Numbered from the stretch's first letter, positions 25,679 to 35,119 are shown. The stretch: DNA of 64,000 bases from Pontibacillus salipaludis (GCF_014642405.1 NZ_BMIN01000016.1:1-64000); one strand, 5' to 3'. Notes: generated by a model from the letters alone, not told the origin. A program made the numbers and translations.

Positions 25679-27751
25679 ATGGATCCAAATGAGTCTCTAC
25701 ATAATAATCCTAATCGGTTAATTCATGAGAAATCCCCATATTTGCTTCAGCACGCATACAACCCCGTTGATTGGTATCCATGGGGAGAAGAAGCCTTTCA
25801 GAAATCAAGAGAAGAAGGGAAGCCTATCTTTCTTAGCATTGGATATTCAACGTGTCATTGGTGTCACGTAATGGAACGAGAATCCTTTGAAGATGAGAAG
25901 ATAGCGACGCTTTTAAACGAGCGGTTTGTATCGATAAAAGTGGACCGCGAAGAGCGACCAGATCTTGATTCAATCTACATGACTGTTTGTCATATGATGA
26001 ATGGAATGGGAGGATGGCCTCTTAACGTGTTTCTCACCCCTGATCAGATCCCCTTTTATTCAGGTACATATTTTCCAAAAGAAAGCAGGTACGGAATGCC
26101 AGGCTTTCGCGACGTAATCTTGCAACTCTATCACAACTTTAAAGAGCAACCTGACAAAGTGAAGAACATAGAGAAAAATGTACAGAATGCTTTAAATCAG
26201 GCATTTAAGATGACGAATTCCACAGATTTAACAAAAGATGTTCTTCAACAAACTTATGATTCATTCCAAAAAAGCTTTGATGAAACATATGGAGGTTTTG
26301 GCGGGGCTCCAAAATTTCCAAGACCACACACGTTAATGTATTTGTTGCGTTACTATCGTTATTCTGGAGAAGAAGAGGCTCTTAACATGGTCCAAAAAAC
26401 CTTAGACGGACTGGCGGCGGGAGGGATTTATGACCATATCGGATACGGATTTGCCCGTTATAGTGTTGATGAGAAATTTTTGGTACCGCATTTTGAGAAA
26501 ATGCTGTATGATCAAGCTCTCCTTGCGATTGCTTATACGGAAGCCTATCAAGTAACTAAGGAAGAACGGTTTAAGGAAGTGGCAGAAGAGGTTATTTCAT
26601 ATGTTCTTCGTGAATTAAAACACTCAGAAGGAGGATTTTACTCTGCTGAAGATGCGGATTCAGAAGGTGTAGAAGGAAAGTTTTACGTTTGGTCACCTGA
26701 TGAAATAATAGAAGTTCTTGGACAACCTCTAGGCGATTTGTTTTGTGACGTATATGACATTAAGGACCAAGGGAACTTTGAAGGGAAAAGTATTCCGAAT
26801 TTGCTTCAATCTGACCTCAAATCCTATGCATTACGAAATGGCTTAAAAGAGTACAGCCTTAGAGAGTCCCTTAAAGTAGGGAGGGAGAAGTTATTTAAGG
26901 CAAGAGAGGAGAGGGTTCGTCCATTTAAAGATGATAAGATTATCACCTCATGGAATGGAATGATGATTACAGCTCTTGCAAAAGCTTCTAGAGTGTTTGG
27001 AAACAAAACCTATTTTGAAGAAGCGGAACAATCCCTTCTTTTTATAGAACGGCACCTATTTGTAGATGGCCGCCTTATGGTACGGTATCGAGATGGTGAA
27101 GTGAAACATTTAGGGCTCATTGATGATTATGCGTATTTATTATGGGGTTATATCGAAATGTATGAAGCAAGTTTTAACCTTGACTATTTACAAAAGGCGA
27201 ATATACTTAGCGAGCAAATGATGGCTTTATTTTTAGATGGAGATCAGGGAGGTTTCTATCTATATGGTACCGATCATGAACAGCTTATAACCCGTCCTAA
27301 AGAAGCTGCGGATGGAGCGGTGCCTTCTGGGAATAGTGTAGCTTCCTTACAACTTTTGCGACTAGCAAGATTAACTGGCGATGTTAGTAAAGAAGAAGTT
27401 GCAAATCATACAATTGCTTCTTTCACAGATGACTTAGTGAAGTATTCAGATGGGCATGCGTACTTTTTGCAGACGTATTTGCTTATGCAAAGTAGCGCTA
27501 AAGAAGTTGTGGTCCTTAAAAGTGAAGGGGATGACGGAATGGATGAACTACTGCGTTCTCTTCAAGAAGATTTCCACCCTGAATTGACTTATCTCGTTGG
27601 TAATTCTGTAGAAAGACTTGCAAGCCTTGCACCTTTCACAGCAGATTATAAAAAAATTCATAATCGTTCGACTGCCTATATCTGCGAAAACTTTTCTTGT
27701 ATGCCTCCTACTACAGAAGTCGCAGAAGCGATCCGCCATATAAAAGCATAA
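25679..27751 (+). CDS. YyaL-like thioredoxin-domain / N-acylglucosamine 2-epimerase-fold protein (DUF255)
   Basis: The 690-residue protein has an N-terminal thioredoxin-like domain (about 10-165) with the family signature [16 protein letters not shown] (Cys59-Cys62) and [10 protein letters not shown]. An (alpha/alpha)6 barrel region (about 180-690) follows. This is the conserved spermatogenesis-associated protein 20/YyaL family, whose function is unsettled; a redox or sugar-related role is inferred only from folds. ATG follows GAGGTGA. It is monocistronic with its own terminator. Confidence 0.9.
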   Translation: MDPNESLHNNPNRLIHEKSPYLLQHAYNPVDWYPWGEEAFQKSREEGKPIFLSIGYSTCHWCHVMERESFEDEKIATLLNERFVSIKVDREERPDLDSIYMTVCHMMNGMGGWPLNVFLTPDQIPFYSGTYFPKESRYGMPGFRDVILQLYHNFKEQPDKVKNIEKNVQNALNQAFKMTNSTDLTKDVLQQTYDSFQKSFDETYGGFGGAPKFPRPHTLMYLLRYYRYSGEEEALNMVQKTLDGLAAGGIYDHIGYGFARYSVDEKFLVPHFEKMLYDQALLAIAYTEAYQVTKEERFKEVAEEVISYVLRELKHSEGGFYSAEDADSEGVEGKFYVWSPDEIIEVLGQPLGDLFCDVYDIKDQGNFEGKSIPNLLQSDLKSYALRNGLKEYSLRESLKVGREKLFKAREERVRPFKDDKIITSWNGMMITALAKASRVFGNKTYFEEAEQSLLFIERHLFVDGRLMVRYRDGEVKHLGLIDDYAYLLWGYIEMYEASFNLDYLQKANILSEQMMALFLDGDQGGFYLYGTDHEQLITRPKEAADGAVPSGNSVASLQLLRLARLTGDVSKEEVANHTIASFTDDLVKYSDGHAYFLQTYLLMQSSAKEVVVLKSEGDDGMDELLRSLQEDFHPELTYLVGNSVERLASLAPFTADYKKIHNRSTAYICENFSCMPPTTEVAEAIRHIKA

Positions 27752-27757
27752 GAAGAA

Positions 27758-27796
27758 AAAGAAAAGCATTTGGCTTCAATAGCCAAATGCTTTTTG
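27758..27796 (+). terminator. Terminator after the YyaL-like gene
   Basis: 14-bp arms AAAAGCATTTGGCT/AGCCAAATGCTTTT, then T-run. It may also serve the minus-strand small gene. Confidence 0.9.
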
Positions 27797-27808
27797 TCGA
27801 TCTATTCA

Positions 27809-27961
27809 TTATAAGAACATACCCGCTCCAGCAAGTAGTGATGTTAATAACATCGTTACAATCATTAGGTACACAACAAATTTTTGACGCTTTTCACGCT
27901 TTGATGGTTTACGTTGTTGTGTTGCTTCTGATTGTTTCTTTTGTGTAGTTTTAGATGCCAT
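27809..27961 (-). CDS. prli42: Prli42-like stressosome-associated small membrane protein
   Basis: The 50-residue protein's C-terminal 30 residues (KREKRQKFVVYLMIVTMLLT onward, ending GMFL) match Prli42, the mini-protein that anchors the stressosome to the membrane in Listeria and relatives. Here a 20-residue hydrophilic Gln/Lys/Ser-rich N-terminus precedes the usual roughly 30-residue form. ATG at 27961 is chosen because GGAGG lies nine bases before it. The membrane helix spans about 27-49. Confidence 0.72.
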   Translation of the reverse strand: MASKTTQKKQSEATQQRKPSKREKRQKFVVYLMIVTMLLTSLLAGAGMFL

Positions 27962-28186
27962 AGTATTGACCTCCTTCGTCCCCGATACTAGTCCCATTTT
28001 AACCCGAATTCTGAAAATGAACAAGTCTCCTTTTCATACACTTCTGTTGATTTCTCTTCTGCTGAGAAAGGCTTTGTTAAAGTTTAAGGTTGTTATTAAC
28101 CAAGTTTATTCAAAATAGGGCAGTAATTATGAGGACTCGAAGCTGAGGTATGTTAGTGAGACTGGGCCGTTATGATGTTGAGGCTA

Positions 28187-28311
28187 GGGGTGTCTGGGGA
28201 ACGACTCGCTTTCCACGGGCGAGCTGTCGAGCCTCCTCACTCACTTCGTTCGCTCCGGGGTCTCGTCGACCTCTTTCTCCCGTAGGAGTCTCGCCGTTCC
28301 CCAGACACCCC
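28187..28311. repeat. Palindromic module A, copy 3
   Basis: Arms GGGGTGTCTGGGGAACG/CGTTCCCCAGACACCCC are identical to copy 2. The core differs by a CTCACTCACTTCGTTCG stretch. Confidence 0.85.
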
Positions 28312-28403
28312 TTGCCAGAAGTAGTGGAACGGCCACAAAAATCGCTTGTGGTGGGGATATCCATAATTCTGGTACTTTATACAGCATGCTTCCGTGTCTT
28401 CTA

Positions 28404-28433
28404 CATATAGCGAGTGATTTCCCGAACCACCTT
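28404..28433. repeat. Module B remnant, copy 3
   Basis: Only GCGAGTGATTTCCCGAACCA and a few flanking bases remain, equal to the right arm of copy 2 module B. The left arm and core, about 100 bp, are missing. Confidence 0.75.
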
Positions 28434-28684
28434 ACCCTCAATCTGAGCAAACGGAAGCATTCTCTCAACTTCGAGTGTTCCATGTAAGGGGGCTTATATG
28501 GAACAAATAATAAAAAACATTGAGCCTAGAGGCTAGGAAGATATTAAGAAAGATAATGAGTAATCGTTCATTTTCCACCTTTATTCATGATACAATTAAA
28601 TTGTCGAAAAATTGAAAGGGTTTTCTTGATGTTTATCGAATAGTATTCAAAATGACAAGATTTCGATAAAAGGGGGGCGTTCGT

Positions 28685-30334
28685 ATGGGTTCTACCTATA
28701 ATGAACATAAGAAAAAGTGGGAAGAGCAGACCAAAAAGGCTATTGAACGATTTCCAGAGCGTAAGGATACGTTTGAAACGAGTTCTCACATTGGGATTGA
28801 TCGTTTGTACAGCGGTGAAATAAATGAGAAATATGTCGAGAATATAGGGTTTCCCGGGCAATATCCATACACTCGAGGGATTCAACCAACAATGTATAGA
28901 AGTCGTTTCTGGACGATGCGCCAGTATGCGGGATTTGGTTCTGCCCAGGAAACGAACGAACGATTCAGGTACTTATTAGAACAAGGACAGACAGGTTTAT
29001 CGGTAGCATTTGATCTGCCAACGCAAATCGGATATGACTCTGATGATCCCATGGCAGAAGGAGAAGTGGGAAAAGTAGGGGTGGCCATAGATAGTTTAGC
29101 CGATATGGAAACGCTATTTGACCAAATTCCACTTGATAAAGTGAGTACATCCATGACGATTAATGCACCTGCATCAGTTTTACTGTGTATGTATATCGCT
29201 GTGGGTGAAAAGCAAGGTGTTCCTAAAGAGAAATTAACAGGCACGATCCAAAACGATATCTTAAAAGAATACATTGCTAGAGGTACATATATTTTTCCTC
29301 CGAAACCATCCATGCGTCTCATTACAGATATCTTTGGTTATTGCCAGGAGTATCTGCCTAAGTTTAATACAATTAGTATATCTGGATACCACATTCGGGA
29401 AGCAGGTTCGACTGCTGTACAAGAGGTGGCCTTTACGATCGCAAATGGATTAGCGTATGTAGATGCTGCAATTGAATCAGGTTTAAAAGTTGACCAATTT
29501 GCTCCACGCCTTGCGTTCTTCTTTAACGCACACAATCAATTTTTTGAAGAAGCAGCTAAATTCAGAGCAGCTCGTCGGGTGTGGGCAAAGATTATGAAAG
29601 AGCACTATAAAGCAGAAGATCCAAAAAGCTGGAAGCTCAGGTTCCATACTCAAACAGGAGGATCTACCCTTACAGCCCAACAGCCCGATAACAATATTGT
29701 TCGAGTGGCCTTACAAGCTCTGTCTGCGGTTATGGGAGGAACGCAGAGTTTACATACAAACTCAAGAGATGAAGCGTTGGCCTTACCGACCGAAGAGTCT
29801 GCCCGTATTGCACTAAGGACTCAACAGATTATAGCGAATGAAAGCGGCGTTGCAGACACGGTCGATCCGCTAGCTGGCTCTTATTATGTAGAAGAACTAA
29901 CTGACAAAATTGAAGAACAAGTCAATCAGTACTTAGAACAAATTAAAGACATGGGGGGCGCCGTCCAAGCGGTTGAAGAAGGATACATGCAGAGAGAGAT
30001 CCACCATGCGGCTTATGAAACGCAGAAGAAAATTGAGAGCGGTGAAGAAGTCATCGTTGGTATGAACCAGTATAAAATTGACGAAGAAGTGAATCAAGAA
30101 TTATTACGCGTTGATGAAGCTTTAGAAAAGGCGCAAGTACAGAAAACAGAAAGCCTCCGAAACAATCGAGATCAGGCTAGAGTTGAACAAGCGCTCAATC
30201 GAATTAAAGAAGCTGCTCAAGATCAGACGGATAATCTAATGCCACATATTTTAGAGGCAGTGAAAGCCTATGCTACTGTAGGTGAGATCTGTCATACATT
30301 GCGAAGGGAATTTGGAGAGTATATTGCACGCTAA
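28685..30334 (+). CDS. Acyl-CoA mutase large subunit (methylmalonyl-CoA mutase catalytic domain)
   Basis: The 549-residue protein contains the mutase TIM barrel: [61 protein letters not shown]-like [23 protein letters not shown] and [20 protein letters not shown]. It ends without the C-terminal cobalamin-binding domain, which is supplied by the next gene. The enzyme interconverts methylmalonyl-CoA and succinyl-CoA. Isobutyryl- or ethylmalonyl-CoA are alternatives, but the linked epimerase and carboxyltransferase favour methylmalonyl-CoA. ATG follows AAAAGGGGGGCGTTCGT. It is first in an operon of three. Confidence 0.9.
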   Translation: MGSTYNEHKKKWEEQTKKAIERFPERKDTFETSSHIGIDRLYSGEINEKYVENIGFPGQYPYTRGIQPTMYRSRFWTMRQYAGFGSAQETNERFRYLLEQGQTGLSVAFDLPTQIGYDSDDPMAEGEVGKVGVAIDSLADMETLFDQIPLDKVSTSMTINAPASVLLCMYIAVGEKQGVPKEKLTGTIQNDILKEYIARGTYIFPPKPSMRLITDIFGYCQEYLPKFNTISISGYHIREAGSTAVQEVAFTIANGLAYVDAAIESGLKVDQFAPRLAFFFNAHNQFFEEAAKFRAARRVWAKIMKEHYKAEDPKSWKLRFHTQTGGSTLTAQQPDNNIVRVALQALSAVMGGTQSLHTNSRDEALALPTEESARIALRTQQIIANESGVADTVDPLAGSYYVEELTDKIEEQVNQYLEQIKDMGGAVQAVEEGYMQREIHHAAYETQKKIESGEEVIVGMNQYKIDEEVNQELLRVDEALEKAQVQKTESLRNNRDQARVEQALNRIKEAAQDQTDNLMPHILEAVKAYATVGEICHTLRREFGEYIAR

Positions 30335-30354
30335 ACTCGATAGGGGGAAAGGTT

Positions 30355-31182
30355 ATGAATCGAAAAATTCGCGTACTTATTGCAAAACCTGGACTTGATG
30401 GGCATGATCGGGGTGCGCTCGTCATATCTCAAGCATTACGAGACCATGGAATGGAAGTGATATATACAGGGCTGCGTCAGTCACCTGACCAAATAGCTCA
30501 GGCTGCCATACAAGAAGATGTGGATATTGTCGGATTATCTTCTTTATCAGGAGCCCACAGGTCACTTTTTCCTAAAATTGTTGATACACTAAAGAAATAT
30601 AATGCCGCGGACATCCCTGTCTTTGGAGGTGGTGTTATTCCTCCTGAAGATATTCCATATTTAGAGGAGAAAGGTATTAAGAAGATCTTTACCCCTGGAA
30701 GTTCAACAGATGAGGTAGCGAAGTACATTAGGCGCCTTGTGGATCCGGACAAGTCAGAAAGTGTGAAGCCTCCTGAGAAAATTGCTCATATAGGAATAGC
30801 GGTTCATCATATTGAACAAGCGCTTCCTTTCTACACAGATACGTTAGGTCTATCTTTGAAGGATGTGGAAGAGGTGCAAAGTGAGGGAGTAAAGGTGGCG
30901 TTTTTGCCGATTGGCGAAACACAGATCGAATTATTAGAGCCTCTTAATGAAGATTCTCCTATCTACAAGTTTATAGAGAAGAAAGGAGAAGGGATTCATC
31001 ATATTGCTTTTGAAGTTTCAGATATTAAAGACCGTTTGAAGAATTATAGAGAAGACGGCGTTCCTTTATTAAACGAAGAACCAAAAAAAGGAGCCCATAA
31101 TGCAGATGTTGCGTTCCTGCACCCTAAAGCATCTCATGGTGTTTTATATGAGTTATGCCAACACGGAGGTGAAAAGTCGTAA
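30355..31182 (+). CDS. Fused B12-binding subunit and methylmalonyl-CoA epimerase
   Basis: The 275-residue protein has two domains. Residues 1-132 are a cobalamin-binding domain with DGHDRG (Asp15, His17, Gly20), LSSLSGAH and GGGVIP. Residues 142-275 form a VOC-fold epimerase with likely metal ligands His145, Gln190, His215/216 and Glu266. The protein would complete the split mutase and also convert the S/R isomers of methylmalonyl-CoA. The two functions are usually separate proteins. The start follows GGGGGAAAGGTT, 20 bases after the mutase. The stop overlaps the next start by one base. Confidence 0.88.
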   Translation: MNRKIRVLIAKPGLDGHDRGALVISQALRDHGMEVIYTGLRQSPDQIAQAAIQEDVDIVGLSSLSGAHRSLFPKIVDTLKKYNAADIPVFGGGVIPPEDIPYLEEKGIKKIFTPGSSTDEVAKYIRRLVDPDKSESVKPPEKIAHIGIAVHHIEQALPFYTDTLGLSLKDVEEVQSEGVKVAFLPIGETQIELLEPLNEDSPIYKFIEKKGEGIHHIAFEVSDIKDRLKNYREDGVPLLNEEPKKGAHNADVAFLHPKASHGVLYELCQHGGEKS

Positions 31183-32729
31183 TGGATATCTATGATAAGA
31201 TCAATGAATTGTATGATAAACGACGTGCTGTTGAGATGGGAGGGGGAGACGAACGGATCCAAAAGCAACGCGATAAGGGTAAAATGACAGCTCGTGAGCG
31301 TATTGATTACTTACTTGATGAAGGAAGCTTTGTAGAGTTGAATCCTTTTATTGAACATCGCGGGACTGACTTTGGCATGGGAGGGAAAGAAGCTCCTGGG
31401 GAAGGCGTTGTAACCGGGTTCGGTAAGATTAAAGGGAATGATGTGTATTTATTTGCCCAGGATTTTACCGTTTTTGGCGGCGCTTTAGGAGAAATGCATG
31501 CTAAGAAAATAGCAGCGGCTATGGACTTAGCTGTAAAGAACGGTGTTCCTTTCATCGGCTTAAATGATTCAGGCGGAGCTCGTATACAAGAAGGAGTTAC
31601 ATCTCTTGATGGATATGGTCAAGTTTTTTACAGGAACTCGATCTATTCTGGTGTCATTCCTCAAATATCTGTCATAATGGGACCTTGTGCAGGAGGAGCT
31701 GTGTACTCTCCTGCTATTACGGATTTCGTTATTATGGTAGAAGAAACCTCGCAAATGTTTATTACAGGACCTAAAGTAATTGAGACCGTAACAGGCGAGC
31801 AAATCTCTTCTGAGGACCTTGGTGGTGCGCATGTACATAATAGTAAAAGTGGGAACGCGCACTTGAAAGCAAAGACTGAAGAAGAAGCGTTAGATCAAGT
31901 GCGATCCTTAATTGATTACCTTCCTGCTAATAATAATGAGAAACCACGCCAAATTGAAATGGATGACGAGGATCACTATCGTTCTAATTTAACGGATTTA
32001 ATACCGTTTGATCCAATAAGGCCATACGACGTTCGGACAATACTCAATGAAGTAGTGGATGAGGACTCCTTTTTTGAAATTCATCCTGACTTCGCCAAGA
32101 ACATCGTTGTTGGGTTTGCTCGTATAAAAGGAAAAACGGTGGGTCTTGTATGTAACCAGCCAAAAGTCATGGCAGGAGGACTTGATATCGATTCTTCTGA
32201 TAAGGCCTCAAGATTTATACGTTTTTGTGATTCGTTTAATATCCCTCTCATTACTTTTGAGGATGTGACTGGATTTTTCCCTGGTGTCAAACAAGAACAC
32301 GGGGGTATTATTAGACATGGCGCCAAAATTTTATATGCATACTCAGAGGCAACGGTTCCTAAAATCACGGTCATTACCCGTAAAGCATATGGTGGTGCGT
32401 ATGTTGCATTGAATAGTAAATCAATTGGTGCTGACCTCGTCTATGCATGGCCAAATGCCGAAATAGCCGTCATGGGGCCAGAAGGAGCAGCGAATATTAT
32501 TTTTGCTAAAGACATTAAAGGAAGCGAGAATCCTGAAGAAACACGCCAAGCTAAAATCGATGAGTACCGGGAGAAGTTTGCGAATCCTTATGTCGCAGCT
32601 GGACTAGGCATGGTGGATGATGTTATCGATCCAAGAGAAACTCGAATCTCACTTATACAAGCCCTTGATATGCTAAAGAATAAACAAGAAGATCGTCCGA
32701 AGAAAAAGCATGGAAATATTCCATTATAA
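31182..32729 (+). CDS. Acyl-CoA carboxylase carboxyltransferase subunit (propionyl-CoA type)
   Basis: The 515-residue protein has two crotonase-like halves with GLNDSGGARIQEGV, MGPCAGGAVYSPA, FEDVTGFFPG and KAYGGAYVALNSK. It matches PccB/MmdA and B. subtilis YqjD. It would transfer carboxyl groups between biotin and propionyl-CoA. No biotin carboxylase or biotin carrier is encoded nearby, so partner subunits must be elsewhere or it acts as part of a decarboxylase. TAATG overlap couples it to the fused B12/epimerase gene. Confidence 0.9.
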   Translation: MDIYDKINELYDKRRAVEMGGGDERIQKQRDKGKMTARERIDYLLDEGSFVELNPFIEHRGTDFGMGGKEAPGEGVVTGFGKIKGNDVYLFAQDFTVFGGALGEMHAKKIAAAMDLAVKNGVPFIGLNDSGGARIQEGVTSLDGYGQVFYRNSIYSGVIPQISVIMGPCAGGAVYSPAITDFVIMVEETSQMFITGPKVIETVTGEQISSEDLGGAHVHNSKSGNAHLKAKTEEEALDQVRSLIDYLPANNNEKPRQIEMDDEDHYRSNLTDLIPFDPIRPYDVRTILNEVVDEDSFFEIHPDFAKNIVVGFARIKGKTVGLVCNQPKVMAGGLDIDSSDKASRFIRFCDSFNIPLITFEDVTGFFPGVKQEHGGIIRHGAKILYAYSEATVPKITVITRKAYGGAYVALNSKSIGADLVYAWPNAEIAVMGPEGAANIIFAKDIKGSENPEETRQAKIDEYREKFANPYVAAGLGMVDDVIDPRETRISLIQALDMLKNKQEDRPKKKHGNIPL

Positions 32730-32748
32730 TAAACATCGTTTGACACTT

Positions 32749-32794
32749 GAGATGGCTTTCGCTAACGTACTAATAGAGAGTCATCTCTTTTTTT
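32749..32794 (+). terminator. Terminator of the methylmalonyl-CoA operon
   Basis: GAGATGGCT/AGTCATCTC stem (one wobble) with a 21-base loop, then seven Ts. It may be partial, since the peptidase gene starts 25 bases later. Confidence 0.65.
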
Positions 32795-32818
32795 ACATAA
32801 TTGAAGGAGGCAACAAAC

Positions 32819-33946
32819 ATGCTTACAGTGAATCGCGAGCGTTTGATTGAAGAATTTCTGGAATTGGTACAAATCGACTCTGAAACCGGAGACGAAGCGA
32901 AAATAAACGAAGTATTAAAAACCAAGTTTACAGACCTTGGTGTCGAAGTATTTGAAGATAATGCGAAGGAAGTAACGGGTCATGGAGCAGGAAACTTAAT
33001 ATGTACGCTTAAAGGAAATAAAGAAGGCGTTGACACTATATATTTCACTTCCCATATGGATACAGTCGTTCCAGGCAACGGCGTAAAACCAACTATTAAA
33101 GATGGGTATGTTGTTACTGACGGGACCACGATTCTTGGAGCGGATGATAAAACAGGCCTGGCTGCCATTTTTGAAGCGATTAAAACCCTTAAAGAAAATG
33201 AAGTAGCACATGGCGATATTCAATTTATTATCACAGTCGGAGAAGAATCTGGTCTAGTTGGAGCTAAAGCGCTAAAGCCTGAGCATTTAACTGCGAAATA
33301 CGGTTACGCTCTTGATAGTGATGGGAAAGTCGGTAATATTGTAGTGGCTGCACCTACGCAAGCGAAGCTGAATGCTGTCGTGAAGGGGAAAACAGCTCAC
33401 GCAGGAGTTGCGCCTGAAAAAGGAATCTCTGCCATTACACTTGCAGCACGTGCTGTTTCCAAAATGCCATTAGGTCGAATCGATGAAGAAACAACTGCTA
33501 ACATTGGACGTTTTGAAGGTGGTCAGAAGACAAATATTGTGTGCGACCACGTTGAGATCTTAGCAGAAGCACGTTCTCTTGTGCCTGAAAAAATGGAAGC
33601 GCAAGTAGAGAAGATGAAGAAAGCACTTGAAGAAACTGCAGATGAAATGGGTGGAAGTGTTGATATCGAAACAGAAGTCATGTACCCAGGGTTTAAGCAT
33701 AGTGAAGGAGAAGAAGTTGTAGAGGTTGCTCGTCGTGCAGCGAAGACAATTGGACGCCCTACTGAACTTCTAACTAGTGGTGGAGGAAGTGATGCGAATA
33801 TTATTGCAGGCCACGGAATTCCTACGGTCAACCTTTGCGTAGGGTACGAAGAGATTCATACGACGAATGAACGTATGCCTCTTGATGAATTGGAGAAAAC
33901 AGCTGAACTTGTAGCAGCGATCGTACAAGAAACGGCTAATAATTAA
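32819..33946 (+). CDS. M20-family peptidase, tripeptidase T-like (YqjE-like)
   Basis: The 375-residue protein is a zinc-dependent aminopeptidase-type enzyme. TSHMDTVVPG carries a metal-binding His/Asp, ILGADDKTGLAA the bridging Asp, VGEESGLVGAK the catalytic Glu pair, and YALDSDG the next ligand. The dimerisation lid follows (about 175-285), then a C-terminal His in EIHTTNE. I chose ATG at 32819 because AAGGAGG lies just before it. Its place after the carboxyltransferase matches yqjD-yqjE in B. subtilis. Confidence 0.88.
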   Translation: MLTVNRERLIEEFLELVQIDSETGDEAKINEVLKTKFTDLGVEVFEDNAKEVTGHGAGNLICTLKGNKEGVDTIYFTSHMDTVVPGNGVKPTIKDGYVVTDGTTILGADDKTGLAAIFEAIKTLKENEVAHGDIQFIITVGEESGLVGAKALKPEHLTAKYGYALDSDGKVGNIVVAAPTQAKLNAVVKGKTAHAGVAPEKGISAITLAARAVSKMPLGRIDEETTANIGRFEGGQKTNIVCDHVEILAEARSLVPEKMEAQVEKMKKALEETADEMGGSVDIETEVMYPGFKHSEGEEVVEVARRAAKTIGRPTELLTSGGGSDANIIAGHGIPTVNLCVGYEEIHTTNERMPLDELEKTAELVAAIVQETANN

Positions 33947-33949
33947 TGC

Positions 33950-33986
33950 AAAAGACTTCTATCCTTAAGGATGGAAGTCTTTTTTT
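33950..33986 (+). terminator. Terminator after the peptidase gene
   Basis: AAAAGACTTC and GAAGTCTTTT arms with an inner TATCC/GGATG extension, then seven Ts. Confidence 0.9.
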
Positions 33987-34143
33987 GTCTGGAATTAAAA
34001 TGATTTTCATATTGTGACGTATGGACTATGTTAGACATCTGGTTTAGTGGCTCTATTTAGTGGGAACTTACGCCCTCTTACTGTACATAGAACTTTATTA
34101 TAAGTGCACACTAACAATTGATTCAATTTACAGGAGGGGTTTC

Positions 34144-34758
34144 ATGCAACAGCAACAACAGCCAAATCCAAATAATAACGGAAAAACAACGGCTCCATCT
34201 ACAAATCATGGAGGCCATGAACTATTTGACGCGCATGAAGTAATAGCTTCTGTTATTAGTTTAATGGATCAATACCAAATGTATGAGCAACATATTCAAG
34301 ATCAGAGGTTAAAGGATATTCTAAATCGTCAATATACGTTTATCGAGACCATGTATAATACAATCGTTGAGAGCTTCACTACCGGGAATAAGCCCTCTGT
34401 TTCAACGCAGGTGTATAAAATGGAAGAAGATCATACAACCGTATACGGGTTAAAACCTGGACAGCCTAAAAAACCGAATCAATCTGTACAGGAACTATCA
34501 GATAAAGGGTTATCCGCATACATGTTAGGTCAGACAAAATCACTTGCCACTTTGTTCTCCATGACTGCTTTAGAAATGACCAATCCAGTACTAAGACGTG
34601 TTATTGCAGACAGTGTACCGAATTTAATTGAAATGTCTTATGAAATTTTCCTATATCAAAACAAGCACGGGTACTATCAAGTCCCTCAATTAGCTCCTCA
34701 AGATATGAACCAGATGCTACAAAGCTATGCTCAAACAAATCAACAACAAATGCAATAA
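34144..34758 (+). CDS. CotF-like spore coat protein
   Basis: The 204-residue protein has a Gln/Asn-rich N-terminus (MQQQQQPNPNNN) and a Gln-rich C-terminus that flank a CotF-type helical domain (about 28-185): HELFDAHEVIASVISLMDQY, RQYTFIETMYNTIV, LSAYMLGQTKSLA, PNLIEMSYEIFLYQNKHGYY. Family members are spore coat or related proteins made in sporulation. ATG at 34144 follows AGGAGGGG. Upstream extension to 34060 is rejected. Confidence 0.83.
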   Translation: MQQQQQPNPNNNGKTTAPSTNHGGHELFDAHEVIASVISLMDQYQMYEQHIQDQRLKDILNRQYTFIETMYNTIVESFTTGNKPSVSTQVYKMEEDHTTVYGLKPGQPKKPNQSVQELSDKGLSAYMLGQTKSLATLFSMTALEMTNPVLRRVIADSVPNLIEMSYEIFLYQNKHGYYQVPQLAPQDMNQMLQSYAQTNQQQMQ

Positions 34759-34765
34759 TGAGTAA

Positions 34766-34797
34766 AAAAGGATCACCATATAGGTGGTCCTTTTTTT
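34766..34797 (+). terminator. Terminator after the CotF-like gene
   Basis: AAAGGATCACC/GGTGGTCCTTT stem with a five-base loop, then T-run. Confidence 0.88.
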
Positions 34798-34852
34798 GTT
34801 CATAAAAATATTACATCTTCACCCCTTGGCAATTCTAAATTGTTACCTCGAA

Positions 34853-34881
34853 GTACCTATACTACAAGAAAGTACGTACTT
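34853..34881. promoter_or_regulatory. Operator-like repeat, copy 1
   Basis: GTACCTA, nine bases, then the palindromic AAAGTACGTACTT. The same two half-sites with the same nine-base spacing recur at 34991. Such GTAC-rich palindromes suit winged-helix regulators (HxlR/MarR type). Confidence 0.65.
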
Positions 34882-34990
34882 TTTTCTTTTACCCTTACAC
34901 GGCATAATAGCAATTGTTGCAAAGGAGGTAAGCCAATAGGCAAAGCGCAACCATATGTCTTATGTATGAAACAACTACAGTTACTTTTTA

Positions 34991-35019
34991 GTACCTACCG
35001 TACTTTAAAGTACGTACTT
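34991..35019. promoter_or_regulatory. Operator-like repeat, copy 2
   Basis: Second GTACCTA-N9-AAAGTACGTACTT, 138 bp after copy 1 and about 100 bases before the MFS start. The nine central bases are different. The space between copies holds no supported gene. Confidence 0.65.
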
Positions 35020-35062
35020 CCGTAATGAAAATGTACATTGCATAATGTGGTGTACACGTTCA

Positions 35063-35087
35063 AAAAGGTAATGGCGCCTTACCTTTT
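35063..35087 (+). promoter_or_regulatory. Leader hairpin before the MFS gene
   Basis: AAAAGGTAA/TTACCTTTT with loop TGGCGCC lies 32 bases before the ATG. It could be a weak attenuator; the T-run is poor. GTGTACAC lies just upstream. Confidence 0.4.
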
Positions 35088-35119
35088 AGTTGAAAACATT
35101 TTAAAGGAGGATCTCTTTC

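Larger units (their letters stand above)
28070..28525. repeat. Composite palindromic repeat, copy 3 (module B truncated)
   Basis: It has the same lead-in (TTGTTAAAGTTT, CAAAATAGGGC, GAAGCTGAGGTATG), an intact module A (28187-28311), GAACGGCC, a GCTTCCGT block, only the right end of module B (about 28404-28433), then ACGGAAGC and the terminal hairpin (28477-28506). It lies between the Prli42 gene and the methylmalonyl-CoA mutase gene. The remaining 150 bases to 28684 hold the mutase promoter, with a possible -10 TACAAT near 28591. Confidence 0.8.

Noticed and set aside
34060-34143. N-terminal extension of the CotF-like gene to 34060
   Set aside because: The AGGAGGGG ribosome site lies inside the extension directly before ATG 34144, and the added residues are unlike CotF.
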